A stretch of DNA of 64,000 nucleotides from Legionella worsleiensis. GTDB taxonomy: Bacteria > Pseudomonadota > Gammaproteobacteria > Legionellales > Legionellaceae. The notes below the pieces were generated by a model. That model did not search any database. It was not told the DNA's origin and saw only the letters and a list, made by a program, of their open reading frames with translations. How positions within the stretch are numbered: position 1 is the first letter of the stretch; each line of letters opens with the position of its first letter. This document shows, piece by piece, positions 48,401 to 55,623 of the stretch. The translations under genes and the position numbers were made by a program. Location of the stretch: NCBI RefSeq assembly GCF_001467535.1, contig NZ_LNZC01000027.1, positions 294,948 to 358,947 of the forward strand, given 5' to 3'.

Positions 48401-50345
48401 CGAACCAAACGTGTGCAAAGGCATTCTGAAATAATTCCTTAATCTCATCGATATTAAATTCAAATACCTTGTTGTATTGCATGGCAAAATCATTAATCCA
48501 TGTCACTTTACCCTGTTCAAATTTAAGAACATAAGGCCGCTCACTAATGGCTCTCAATCCCAGATTTTCCAGTATAGGCAATACATCTGACAGGGCTATA
48601 GTACTGTCATGCTGATACACTTTTAACCTGAAGTTATTTTCTGATTCATCCAAAGGTCGATAAAAATTAATACCTAAAGGATTTTCGGGCCGAAGAAGTT
48701 CTATGTGTTTAATGTCATTAACAGCAATGCGAGGGGTAAAATTGTCCCTGTACGAAATAGGAAACGCATTTTTGTACAAACTAAACAGAGCATTAGCCTG
48801 CTCTTCGCCATAAGCTTCTTGTAGGTAGTGTTGCAAATCATCAGTCCAGGAACGTCCTACATCTATGAGTCTCTTTTCAATTTCTTTCAGGTCATAGTCA
48901 GGGCAATCTTGAGGATTTACTTTTACTATAAAATGAATTCGAGCCAGTACCGACTCAGTGAATGATGTAGAAAAGGTAATTTCTTCTGCATTAAAACTCT
49001 CTGCCAAAATGTGTTGCATGGCATGACGTAATTCGGTGTTAAATCGATCTTTAGGTACATAAACCAAACAAGAAATAAAACGTCTGTAGACGTCCTTACG
49101 GGCAAACAGACGAATCCGTTTTCTGTCTTGCATATAAAAAATACCCATTGCAATTTCAAGAAGTTCATCCTCTGATCCCTGAATCAAATCATCTCTGGGT
49201 AGGGTTTCAAGTATATTTAACAAGACCTTACCTGCGTGACTGCGTGGATTTAACTTGGAGTTATCCATGATTAATGCCACTTTATGACGCAGAAACGGAA
49301 TATGCCTGGGGTTGGTATGATAGGCAGCAGAAGTATACAAACCAATAATTCTTCGCTCACCAATCACTTGTCCTTTTGCATTAAAACGCTTGATGCCAAT
49401 GTAATCGGTATAGGCGTCACGATGCACACTAGCTAAAGTATTGGTTTTCGACATCACCAATATTCTCGGAGACAAAGTTAATTCTCTGGCTTCAGGATTC
49501 ATGGCAGAAATACTGCGCTTGGACGATTTACTTAACGATTCACGTAAAACACCCAAACCGGTTGCCGGGATAGCCTGTAAAATAGTTTCATTACCTTTTT
49601 GGATTATTTCATAGTCACGAATTCCCAGAAAGGTAAAGTGATGATCTTCTATCCAGTGCAAAAAGGCTTTTGTTTCTTCAAGCTCATCAGGATCGACCAA
49701 TTTGGCAACATGGTCAAGCTCAGCAATTGCTTCTCTGACCTCAGCTCTCATTTTTTCCCAATCTTCAAAGACCGCTCGATTGTCCTCAAGGACGCGCTCA
49801 AAATTCTTGTGTAATTCTTCCAATATGAGTGGGTCTGTCTGACGATCAATTTCAATAAAAATAGGCGCTTCATGAATCACCTTTTTATCTTCTGAAACAG
49901 AACCATTTCGGGGCAAAATCTCACACACATGATTGGTACTGTCTCTTTTCACACGAATACCGCCCATGTGAATAATCAGATGAGAGGTAAGCCCCATTCT
50001 GTTGATTACCATACGCAGTGAATCAACAATAAAAGGCATATCATCACAAATAATTTCAACAACGGTATGGGTTGTCTGCCAACCGTGGCGCTCAAAATCA
50101 GGATTATAAATTTTAATTTTGGTTTCTTGTGGCGAACGCTCAACAATCAAAGACCAAAAGTTAACAACCGCTCCATAAAGATCATCAACATCCCATTCGC
50201 GAAGATCTTCCAGGGCTACAGTTCCATATAATTGCTTGGCAAACTCGGCGCAAAAACCGGCTTGCTCTCCGGTCATAGAATGGTTCACTTTTTCTACGAC
50301 AGCATCAATAATTACGTCTTTACCTTCTTCAAATTTATAGGACAT
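45465..50345 (-). CDS. gdh: NAD-specific glutamate dehydrogenase (180-kDa class)
   Basis: 1626 residues, the normal size for the large bacterial NAD-GDH. ACT-like regulatory segments occupy the N-terminal half. The catalytic core is near 790-1150 with CGKVARGGLRWSDRREDFRT, VKNSVIVPSGAKGGFVPKHL, and the nucleotide-binding part from GGSIGYDHKKMGITARGAW to GIGDMAGDVFGNGML; KVVGEGGNLGLTQ follows. It deaminates glutamate to 2-oxoglutarate, which suits Legionella's amino-acid-based metabolism. Single gene, no truncation. Confidence 0.95.
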   Translation of the reverse strand: MSYKFEEGKDVIIDAVVEKVNHSMTGEQAGFCAEFAKQLYGTVALEDLREWDVDDLYGAVVNFWSLIVERSPQETKIKIYNPDFERHGWQTTHTVVEIICDDMPFIVDSLRMVINRMGLTSHLIIHMGGIRVKRDSTNHVCEILPRNGSVSEDKKVIHEAPIFIEIDRQTDPLILEELHKNFERVLEDNRAVFEDWEKMRAEVREAIAELDHVAKLVDPDELEETKAFLHWIEDHHFTFLGIRDYEIIQKGNETILQAIPATGLGVLRESLSKSSKRSISAMNPEARELTLSPRILVMSKTNTLASVHRDAYTDYIGIKRFNAKGQVIGERRIIGLYTSAAYHTNPRHIPFLRHKVALIMDNSKLNPRSHAGKVLLNILETLPRDDLIQGSEDELLEIAMGIFYMQDRKRIRLFARKDVYRRFISCLVYVPKDRFNTELRHAMQHILAESFNAEEITFSTSFTESVLARIHFIVKVNPQDCPDYDLKEIEKRLIDVGRSWTDDLQHYLQEAYGEEQANALFSLYKNAFPISYRDNFTPRIAVNDIKHIELLRPENPLGINFYRPLDESENNFRLKVYQHDSTIALSDVLPILENLGLRAISERPYVLKFEQGKVTWINDFAMQYNKVFEFNIDEIKELFQNAFAHVWFGDAENDGFNQLVLAAGLDWREVAILRTYAKYFKQIGFTFSQEYMEMALNNNVTIAKKLVRLFETRCNPVEMSNRESRFNDLTAEILSDLDNVSNLDEDKIIRQYVQAINATLRTNFYQLDEHGKPKSYISIKLNSKMIPGVPKPHPMFEIFVYSPRFEGVHLRCGKVARGGLRWSDRREDFRTEILGLMKAQQVKNSVIVPSGAKGGFVPKHLPVNGTREEIMAEGISCYRLFIRGLLDITDNYKDGQIVKPENVVFYDEDDPYLVVAADKGTATFSDIANSISLEYGFWLGDAFASGGSIGYDHKKMGITARGAWESVKRHFYELDIDIFNNDFTVVGIGDMAGDVFGNGMLLSEHIKLVGAFNHLHIFIDPNPDAATSYQERKRLFNLPRSNWTDYDKKLISKGGGVFNRSAKSIPVSPEMQQVFDIKQTEIEPNELIKAILKAKVDLLWSGGIGTYVKSSLESNASVGDRANDSTRVNAKSLRCKVVGEGGNLGLTQLARVEYALKGGMVYTDFIDNSGGVNCSDKEVNIKILLNTIVASGDLTPKQRNELLSEMTDEVAKLVLRDNFLQTRAISLSASQELRSLELQSRYMNELERTGKLDRNLEFLPDDKALMERKLMGQGLGRPGIAVLMCYSKTLLKEQILASDVPEESYMNQVLINSFPKPLQERFSKQMQDHPLRREIIATRLSNIIVNEMGFTYVYRLQDETGASVAAIVRAYMIARTVLNLESIWKQIEELGTNISAQKQIDMMMLYVRLSRRVTRWFLRNQRRTLDVSHTIQLYSKGVEEFKKVMPAVFGEAEQVHYKEHYDEFISDGIPASLAHELTVTRGLFAATDIIELAHLNNIDIKQVAEIYFGLSEFLDLSWIRTQVIIHPTENHWESLSREALRDDLDWQQRQLTSGIMSFDTKNKNLGERLESWGMKHADLIERWRFILNDLKSSTALNYTMFFVAIRELLDLTQTALQSYSQSDEVH

Positions 50346-50398
50346 TAGCTCACCCCGTCAGATTTTTATATGCTCTGCAGCATTAATTATTGTTTAAT

Positions 50399-50887
50399 TT
50401 ATTGAATATATACCAAAGTATCCGTTGTAACCCATTCAGCCAGCAAAATGACTGCTGTGTTACTTAAACGGATGCAACCGTGAGAACCGGGTATGCCTAA
50501 CTGAGTTGAATCAGGCGTACCGTGTATGTAGATAAACCGTTCCAGGGTATCCACGTTCTCGCCTTTATTTCGTCCTGGCTCCAAACCATCCAATTGGATT
50601 ATCCGTGTTAAAATCCAGTCCCTGCCGGGAAATTGTGCCGCCAGTTGTTCTGAATAAATTTCCCCAGTCCATTTTCGTCCAACAAAAACACTGTTGATTT
50701 CATGTTCTGCACCGATAACCGAATACACTTTATGCCATCCTCTTGGCGTGCATTCGCTTCCTTTAACCTCACCTGGGCCATTTGCCGCAGTTGAAACCGG
50801 GTAATTAAAAACCTCCAGGTTATTCTCAAAACCCTTAATCTCTTGGTATTCAATGGAAATAAAAAGAGTTTTTTCTTTTTTAATCAT
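50399..50887 (-). CDS. L,D-transpeptidase (YkuD domain)
   Basis: 162 residues. The catalytic motif HGTPDSTQLGIPGSHGCIRL (His at the start, Cys in SHGCIR) is near residue 125. There is no obvious signal peptide, which is odd for an enzyme that crosslinks peptidoglycan in the periplasm; some family members of this short type in Legionella look the same. It starts two bases after the aldehyde dehydrogenase stop, so both are probably co-transcribed. Confidence 0.85.
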   Translation of the reverse strand: MIKKEKTLFISIEYQEIKGFENNLEVFNYPVSTAANGPGEVKGSECTPRGWHKVYSVIGAEHEINSVFVGRKWTGEIYSEQLAAQFPGRDWILTRIIQLDGLEPGRNKGENVDTLERFIYIHGTPDSTQLGIPGSHGCIRLSNTAVILLAEWVTTDTLVYIQ

Positions 50888-50889
50888 CG

Positions 50890-52263
50890 TTATGAATCGC
50901 TAATTGCCACTGTTTTCGTATTAACGAACTCCAAAATTCCTTCACGGGATAATTCTCTACCGTATCCTGACTGCTTGATGCCACCAAAAGGTAATCGTGG
51001 ATCAGATGCCACAAAGCTGTTTACAAAACAAACTCCAGCCTCAATTTCATTAGCCGCTATCCATTCACCTTTGTGCAGGTTACGGGTAAATACTGCAGCA
51101 CCCAAGCCGTATTGACTTCTGTTGGCAAAGGAAATAGCTTCATCTTCATTTTCAACAGCGCAAATGGATAGAACCGGGCCAAATAATTCTTCATCAAAAG
51201 CACTCATGCCAGGTTTAACATTACTTAGTACTGTTGGCGGATAATAAAATCCCATACCTTCGGGAATTATACCACCTAGCAATAATTTAGCACCTTGTTT
51301 AATCGATTTTTCTACTTGATTATGCAGATTATCTCGCAAATCTTTACGAGCCAGCGGCCCAATCTGCGTTTCAAGATTCATAGGATCACCCATTTTATAT
51401 GTTGAAATCTCTTCCATGATCTTTTGAGTTAATTCCTCAGCAATAGACTTGACGACGATAATACGCTTTGCAGCAATACAGACCTGTCCCGAATTATTTA
51501 ATCTTGAAGCCACAATACAATGCGCTGCAAGATCGAGGTCAGCATCAGCCAAAATAACATAGGGATCAGAACCACCTAATTCCAATACCGATTTTTTTAG
51601 ACAATGACCAGCCTGCGAGGCAACCGAACTGCCTGCACGCTCACTTCCGGTAAGGGTAACGCCTGAAACATAAGTGCTTTTAATCACAGCGGATGCGCCT
51701 TCGTTATCCACAATGAGATGCTGGAATAAATGCTCAGGAAAACCCGCCTCACGAAATAGAGCTTCTATGCGATTTCCGGTGCCACAGGAAATTGGTGCAT
51801 GCTTCAACAAAGCGCCGTTACCCGCCATAATTGTGGGAACTGCAAAGCGAAAAACCTGCCAAAATGGAAAATTCCAAGGCATAATACCAAAAACTAGTCC
51901 TAAAGGTCGGTAAAAAACCATAGCCCTACCCTTATCTATTTCAACAGATCGTGGGGCAAGAAAAGACTCTGCATGGTTGGCATAATAAGTACAAACCCAG
52001 GAACACTTATCAATTTCAGCGTATCCTGCAGTAATGGGCTTACCCATCTCTTCGCACATCACTTGTGCTAAATCTTCTTTATTCCGACTCAATAAGTCAG
52101 CTAATTGAAGCATTAGATTATGTCGCAGATCAAAAGGAGTTTTTTTCCAGGATGAATAGGCCTGATGTCCAGCCAAAAGTTTTGCAATTATTGCCTGTTC
52201 ACCCAAGCAATCGTATTCAGCTAAAAGTTGCTCTGTTGCAGGATTAATGGTCTGAATTTTCAT
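50890..52263 (-). CDS. NAD(P)-dependent succinate-semialdehyde dehydrogenase (Sad/GabD type)
   Basis: 457 residues. Aldehyde dehydrogenase motifs: FGIMPWNFPFWQVFR, the catalytic glutamate in SVLELGGSDPYVIL, the catalytic cysteine in NNSGQVCIAAKRIIV, and EELFGPVLSI. The SCGTGNRIEALF and HAPISC features and overall length fit the YneI/Sad group better than GabD. It would oxidise succinate semialdehyde to succinate. Substrate specificity is inferred. Confidence 0.85.
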   Translation of the reverse strand: MKIQTINPATEQLLAEYDCLGEQAIIAKLLAGHQAYSSWKKTPFDLRHNLMLQLADLLSRNKEDLAQVMCEEMGKPITAGYAEIDKCSWVCTYYANHAESFLAPRSVEIDKGRAMVFYRPLGLVFGIMPWNFPFWQVFRFAVPTIMAGNGALLKHAPISCGTGNRIEALFREAGFPEHLFQHLIVDNEGASAVIKSTYVSGVTLTGSERAGSSVASQAGHCLKKSVLELGGSDPYVILADADLDLAAHCIVASRLNNSGQVCIAAKRIIVVKSIAEELTQKIMEEISTYKMGDPMNLETQIGPLARKDLRDNLHNQVEKSIKQGAKLLLGGIIPEGMGFYYPPTVLSNVKPGMSAFDEELFGPVLSICAVENEDEAISFANRSQYGLGAAVFTRNLHKGEWIAANEIEAGVCFVNSFVASDPRLPFGGIKQSGYGRELSREGILEFVNTKTVAISDS

Positions 52264-52589
52264 AAAGTCACCCGATTGACTTAAAAATACTGTTAATTTA
52301 AATCACCCACCTCATACAATTTTAACTAAAGTGAGCAACTCTCCTTGCACTTTACTTTTGATTGTTGGTACTATTTTTATATTCTAGGCTGTTTTTGTAT
52401 AAAGAACAGCACTATAAATCATGATGTTAATTTTAATGTAACATCTCAATTAATTTAGGATACGTTGCTGCTCAGTTAATGGTGCTTCTGGTGTACTCTC
52501 AGTACATGAGTTCCATGCTGTGTCTTTGTGACATCATTCTTAGATTTTTTGAGAAAAAGCACTATGATTAATTAATTCCGGGAAAATCC
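52264..52589. other. Divergent intergenic region upstream of pcs
   Basis: 326 bp between divergent genes. It contains a small perfect palindrome TGTACT-CTC-AGTACA at 52492-52506, about 80 bases before pcs, which could be an operator. No other feature seen. Confidence 0.35.
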
Positions 52590-53354
52590 ATGAATAAGAT
52601 AAAACCACCATTTAATCTTCTACAATACATTGCTGCTTGGGCGGTGCATTTATTTACTGCTAGCGGAGCACTCATTGGGGTTTTAACTTTAGCTAAAATT
52701 TACCAGCAAGAATATGTTTTTGCATTATGGTTAATGGCACTAACTGTATTTATTGATGCCGTTGATGGGACTTTTGCTCGCTTGTCTCATGTTAAAACTG
52801 TCTTACCCAAAATTGATGGCGCCTTACTCGATAATATTGTTGACTACCTCAACTATGTAGTAACGCCATGTTTTTTCCTGTTAGTCAAGCCCGACATGTT
52901 GCCTCCACAGTACTCAGCAATTATCATTGGTGCCATTACCATCACATCGGCTTATCAGTTTTGTCAGGATGATGCCAAAACACCGGATCATTTTTTCAAA
53001 GGTTTTCCGTGTTACTGGAATATTGCCGTGTTTTATATGTTCATATTTAACACATCCATGACTCTAAATGCCCTGCTCTTATCGCTGTTTTGTGTGCTTA
53101 TTTTTGTTCCAGTCAAGTACGTCTATCCTTCACGGCTTGATTACCTGACCGACTCCAAAACACTAAAATTACTGATGCATTTATGTTCAGGACTTTATGG
53201 GGTCAGTTCGGCATGTCTACTTATATATTATCCTGATACCAATACCATTTGGCTAAGCCTCTCTCTGGGTTATATTGCCATGTATTTATTTTTAAGTTTT
53301 TACAGAACTTATTCACCCATGATTAAGGCAAAAATATCGGCAAATAAAGATTAA
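52590..53354 (+). CDS. pcs: Phosphatidylcholine synthase
   Basis: 254 residues with about eight TM helices. The CDP-alcohol phosphatidyltransferase signature DGTFARLSHVKTVLPKIDG then ALLDNIVDY (DG..AR.8.G...D...D) is near residue 65. The Pcs class condenses CDP-diacylglycerol with choline in one step. In L. pneumophila phosphatidylcholine is needed for full Dot/Icm function and host contact. It appears to head a plus-strand group with the next three genes. Confidence 0.9.
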   Translation: MNKIKPPFNLLQYIAAWAVHLFTASGALIGVLTLAKIYQQEYVFALWLMALTVFIDAVDGTFARLSHVKTVLPKIDGALLDNIVDYLNYVVTPCFFLLVKPDMLPPQYSAIIIGAITITSAYQFCQDDAKTPDHFFKGFPCYWNIAVFYMFIFNTSMTLNALLLSLFCVLIFVPVKYVYPSRLDYLTDSKTLKLLMHLCSGLYGVSSACLLIYYPDTNTIWLSLSLGYIAMYLFLSFYRTYSPMIKAKISANKD

Positions 53355-53437
53355 TAGAGCTTTTTTTTAAATTCCGGCATAGACTTTGCCGGGATTATGA
53401 TTAAAATAGCGACTAAAATTTGTATTCAGAGGACGTT

Positions 53438-53926
53438 ATGAGTTCATTTAATTACATTAATAAAACACTTTTGCTGTCTGCATTATTCGTTAATTCAGCT
53501 TACGCTGTTTCAATTTTTCCTAGAGGTTGCGAGGTTTCGGGTTTTGGCTATCAAAATAATTTCTTGATTCTGAACGAAACAGGTAAGCAATCTTATTATT
53601 TGATCCAAAATCGGTCAGATGCAAAAATTGAGCTTGAACGTCATGAAACCGGTGATGTCTTTATGAGTCCCCCATTACAAGCCACCATTGAGCCTTTGAA
53701 CTGGGCAGCTTTTGCTTCTGATGTGAGCAACTTAAATTTTAAATGTTATAAACACATAGAAGAAGATACGATAACCGTTGATTGTCGTGATGTGCTTGAA
53801 GTGTGCCAATATCCCAGAGTTCGTTTTGCCTTGAGCAATATGGGTAACTACTGGATTTCCGCCAACAAGGCCCAGAATGAAATCATCCAGGATTCTGTGG
53901 CTAAGGGTATCTACTTGAAATGGTGA
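53438..53926 (+). CDS. Exported protein resembling Legionella enhanced-entry EnhB
   Basis: 162 residues from the ATG at 53438 (AGAGG upstream), which exposes a signal peptide ending SAYA-V. The mature protein has FPRGCEVSGFGYQNNFLILN, a typical N-terminus of Legionella EnhB-like proteins, and four cysteines that could form two disulfides (CEV, FKCYK, DCRD, EVCQ). No enzyme motif. Periplasmic or surface-located; the EnhB likeness is from memory and should be treated as tentative. Confidence 0.55.
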   Translation: MSSFNYINKTLLLSALFVNSAYAVSIFPRGCEVSGFGYQNNFLILNETGKQSYYLIQNRSDAKIELERHETGDVFMSPPLQATIEPLNWAAFASDVSNLNFKCYKHIEEDTITVDCRDVLEVCQYPRVRFALSNMGNYWISANKAQNEIIQDSVAKGIYLKW

Positions 53927-53929
53927 TAA

Positions 53930-54433
53930 GTGTCTAATTCTCGCTATGATTATCACTACATCGTTTCAGGAATTATTGGAGCGCTGATTCTATTATATGG
54001 CAACAATCATCATTACCCACAGCCTTACTATATTATTGGCTCTCTGTTTTTACTGTTAACTGCGTTTCATTTCAATCTGACTTATTTTATTGCTTTGGAG
54101 TTAATATTAGTTGCGGGGCATTCGGCAATTTTATTAGGAATAGGCCCCAATACTCAATCGGCTCTGCCTATTTTTTTGTGCATCCAACTGCTCATTTTTT
54201 ACTTAATGGTGGGCAAAGAAACGCTTTTTCTATTATTAATCGGAATTTCCGGCATTGCACTTCTTGCATTTGGATTTGCCTTTAATAATCAATGGATTTT
54301 CTTTTCTGGCAGCTCATTTGTTGCGATTTATGCTTACTACAACGGCTATCAAGGTCAACCAGCCTCCTATATCTGGGCTATCACCAATACTCTGTTTTCC
54401 TTTATGGCGTTATATAAACTATTTTTTTACTAA
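53930..54433 (+). CDS. Small polytopic membrane protein, unknown
   Basis: 167 residues from a GTG at 53930, three bases after the previous stop. About six hydrophobic helices cover nearly all of it (YHYIVSGIIGALILLYG; LELILVAGHSAILLGIG; FLCIQLLIFYLMVG; and others), with very short loops. No family recognised. Tight packing with both neighbours suggests one transcript. Confidence 0.65.
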   Translation: MSNSRYDYHYIVSGIIGALILLYGNNHHYPQPYYIIGSLFLLLTAFHFNLTYFIALELILVAGHSAILLGIGPNTQSALPIFLCIQLLIFYLMVGKETLFLLLIGISGIALLAFGFAFNNQWIFFSGSSFVAIYAYYNGYQGQPASYIWAITNTLFSFMALYKLFFY

Positions 54434-54446
54434 TTTGGAATTTGAT

Positions 54447-55007
54447 ATGAGTAAAACCGAATCAACCATGCTTGCTTTAGGAACTAAAGCACCTCATTTT
54501 AAATTATTGGATGTAACCTCAGGGAACTTTATTCAATTTGACTACTCACCTGACTACAATGCGTCTGTAATCATGTTTATTTGTAATCATTGCCCTTATG
54601 TAAAACACATCAACGCCGAACTAACTCAATTGGCTTACGATTATCTACCCAAAGGAATTCGCTTTTTAGCAATTAACTCAAATGATGTAGAACATTATCC
54701 TGATGACTCGCCAGAAAACATGATTACAACAGCACGTACGCATGAATTCCCCTTTCCATATCTTTATGACGAAACGCAAGAAGTAGCCAAAGCATATCAT
54801 GCCGCATGCACCCCGGACTTTTTTGTATTTGATAAGGATTTGTCCTTGGCTTATCGAGGGCAGCTTGATGATTCACGCCCAGGAAACACAATACCCGTTA
54901 CCGGAGAATCAATACGCAAAGCTCTGGACTGTATTCTTGCAGATACTCCTTTAGAAGAAGTTCAAAAACCCAGTCTTGGTTGTAACATAAAATGGAAGCC
55001 TTGCTGA
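54447..55007 (+). CDS. Thioredoxin-family redoxin (AhpC/TSA-like)
   Basis: 186 residues from the ATG at 54447; the frame is open earlier but the stretch up to residue 64 is only the upstream gene in another frame. LGTKAPHFKLLDVTSG opens the fold and FICNHCPYVKHINAEL carries a CxxC active site in the redoxin family that includes cyanobacterial Alr-type proteins. DFFVFDKDLSLAYRGQLDDS is the conserved end. Cytoplasmic. Its place after two envelope genes may hint at oxidative protection, but no partner is shown. Confidence 0.82.
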   Translation: MSKTESTMLALGTKAPHFKLLDVTSGNFIQFDYSPDYNASVIMFICNHCPYVKHINAELTQLAYDYLPKGIRFLAINSNDVEHYPDDSPENMITTARTHEFPFPYLYDETQEVAKAYHAACTPDFFVFDKDLSLAYRGQLDDSRPGNTIPVTGESIRKALDCILADTPLEEVQKPSLGCNIKWKPC

Positions 55008-55035
55008 TCATCAAAACTATGATAGAAAATGAAAA

Positions 55036-55106
55036 TGTCGGGCGAGACGCCCGACCTGCGGTTTTGCACGTCCCAAACTCTCGCTATGCTTGAGTTCGGG
55101 ATGACA
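55036..55106. repeat. REP-like hairpin region after the redoxin gene
   Basis: TCGGGCG-AGA-CGCCCGA (55038-55054) is a perfect 7-bp stem that could also end transcription of the pcs group. An imperfect inverted pair follows (GTCCCAAACTC and GAGTTCGGGATGAC), of a kind dispersed in many proteobacterial genomes. Confidence 0.5.
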
Positions 55107-55155
55107 GGATGGTTGTGTAGATTTAAATATATAATTCCAACCAATCATTAACTAC

Positions 55156-55610
55156 TAGGGTCTGTTGACAATTCACCTCTGCCTACGTGCCGTGGCTTGT
55201 CCACGGCATCCAGTAGATGGTCTAATTAAAATATGAACTATCTAATAGATTGATTAAGAGGAGCAAACTCATAATATAACGGTTCTGACTAACAGCACTC
55301 TTTATGTAGGGGCTATGACAGACCTTATTAAGCGTACTTGTGAGCGCAAAAATTAATTTATACCCGGCTTCATAGCCAAATATAACCTACACATGCTGGT
55401 TTATTATGAAATGGATGAGTTATATATTGAAGCAGCTCGCCGTGAAAAACGTTTTAATAATTGGCCAAGACAGTGGAAATTAAATCTAATTGAAAAACTT
55501 AATTCCGAATGGTGCGAGTTATATGAAGAAATTTGCCAATGATTGAGAGCTATTGGATGCCGTGGTCAAGCCACGGCACGTTGGCAGCACTGAATTGTTA
55601 ACAGACCTTA
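55156..55610. mobile_element. GIY-YIG element bounded by 60-bp inverted repeats
   Basis: The left end (55156-55215) and the inverse of the right end (55551-55610) agree at 52 of 60 positions and start TAGGGTCTGTTGACAATTCA and TAAGGTCTGTTAACAATTCA. Inner parts share GTGCCGTGGCTTG and CCACGGCATCCA. Between them lies a decayed GIY-YIG gene. No clear target duplication was found. Confidence 0.7.
55267..55542 (+). pseudogene. GIY-YIG endonuclease pseudogene
   Basis: The frame reads TVLTNSTLYVGAMTDLIKRT, then an in-frame TAA at 55354-55356, then FIPGFIAKYNLHMLVYYEMD, REKRFNNWPRQWKLNLIEKL and a stop at 55540. This is the short single-domain GIY-YIG type (about 90 residues) found as a stand-alone gene in many bacteria. 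The stop codon, and loss of the first residues around GIY, show it is dead. Confidence 0.75.
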
Positions 55611-55623
55611 ATTGATTCATTTA

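Noticed and set aside
54255-54446. N-terminal extension of the redoxin
   Set aside because: It is an out-of-frame reading of the upstream membrane-protein gene; the redoxin fold begins at 54447.
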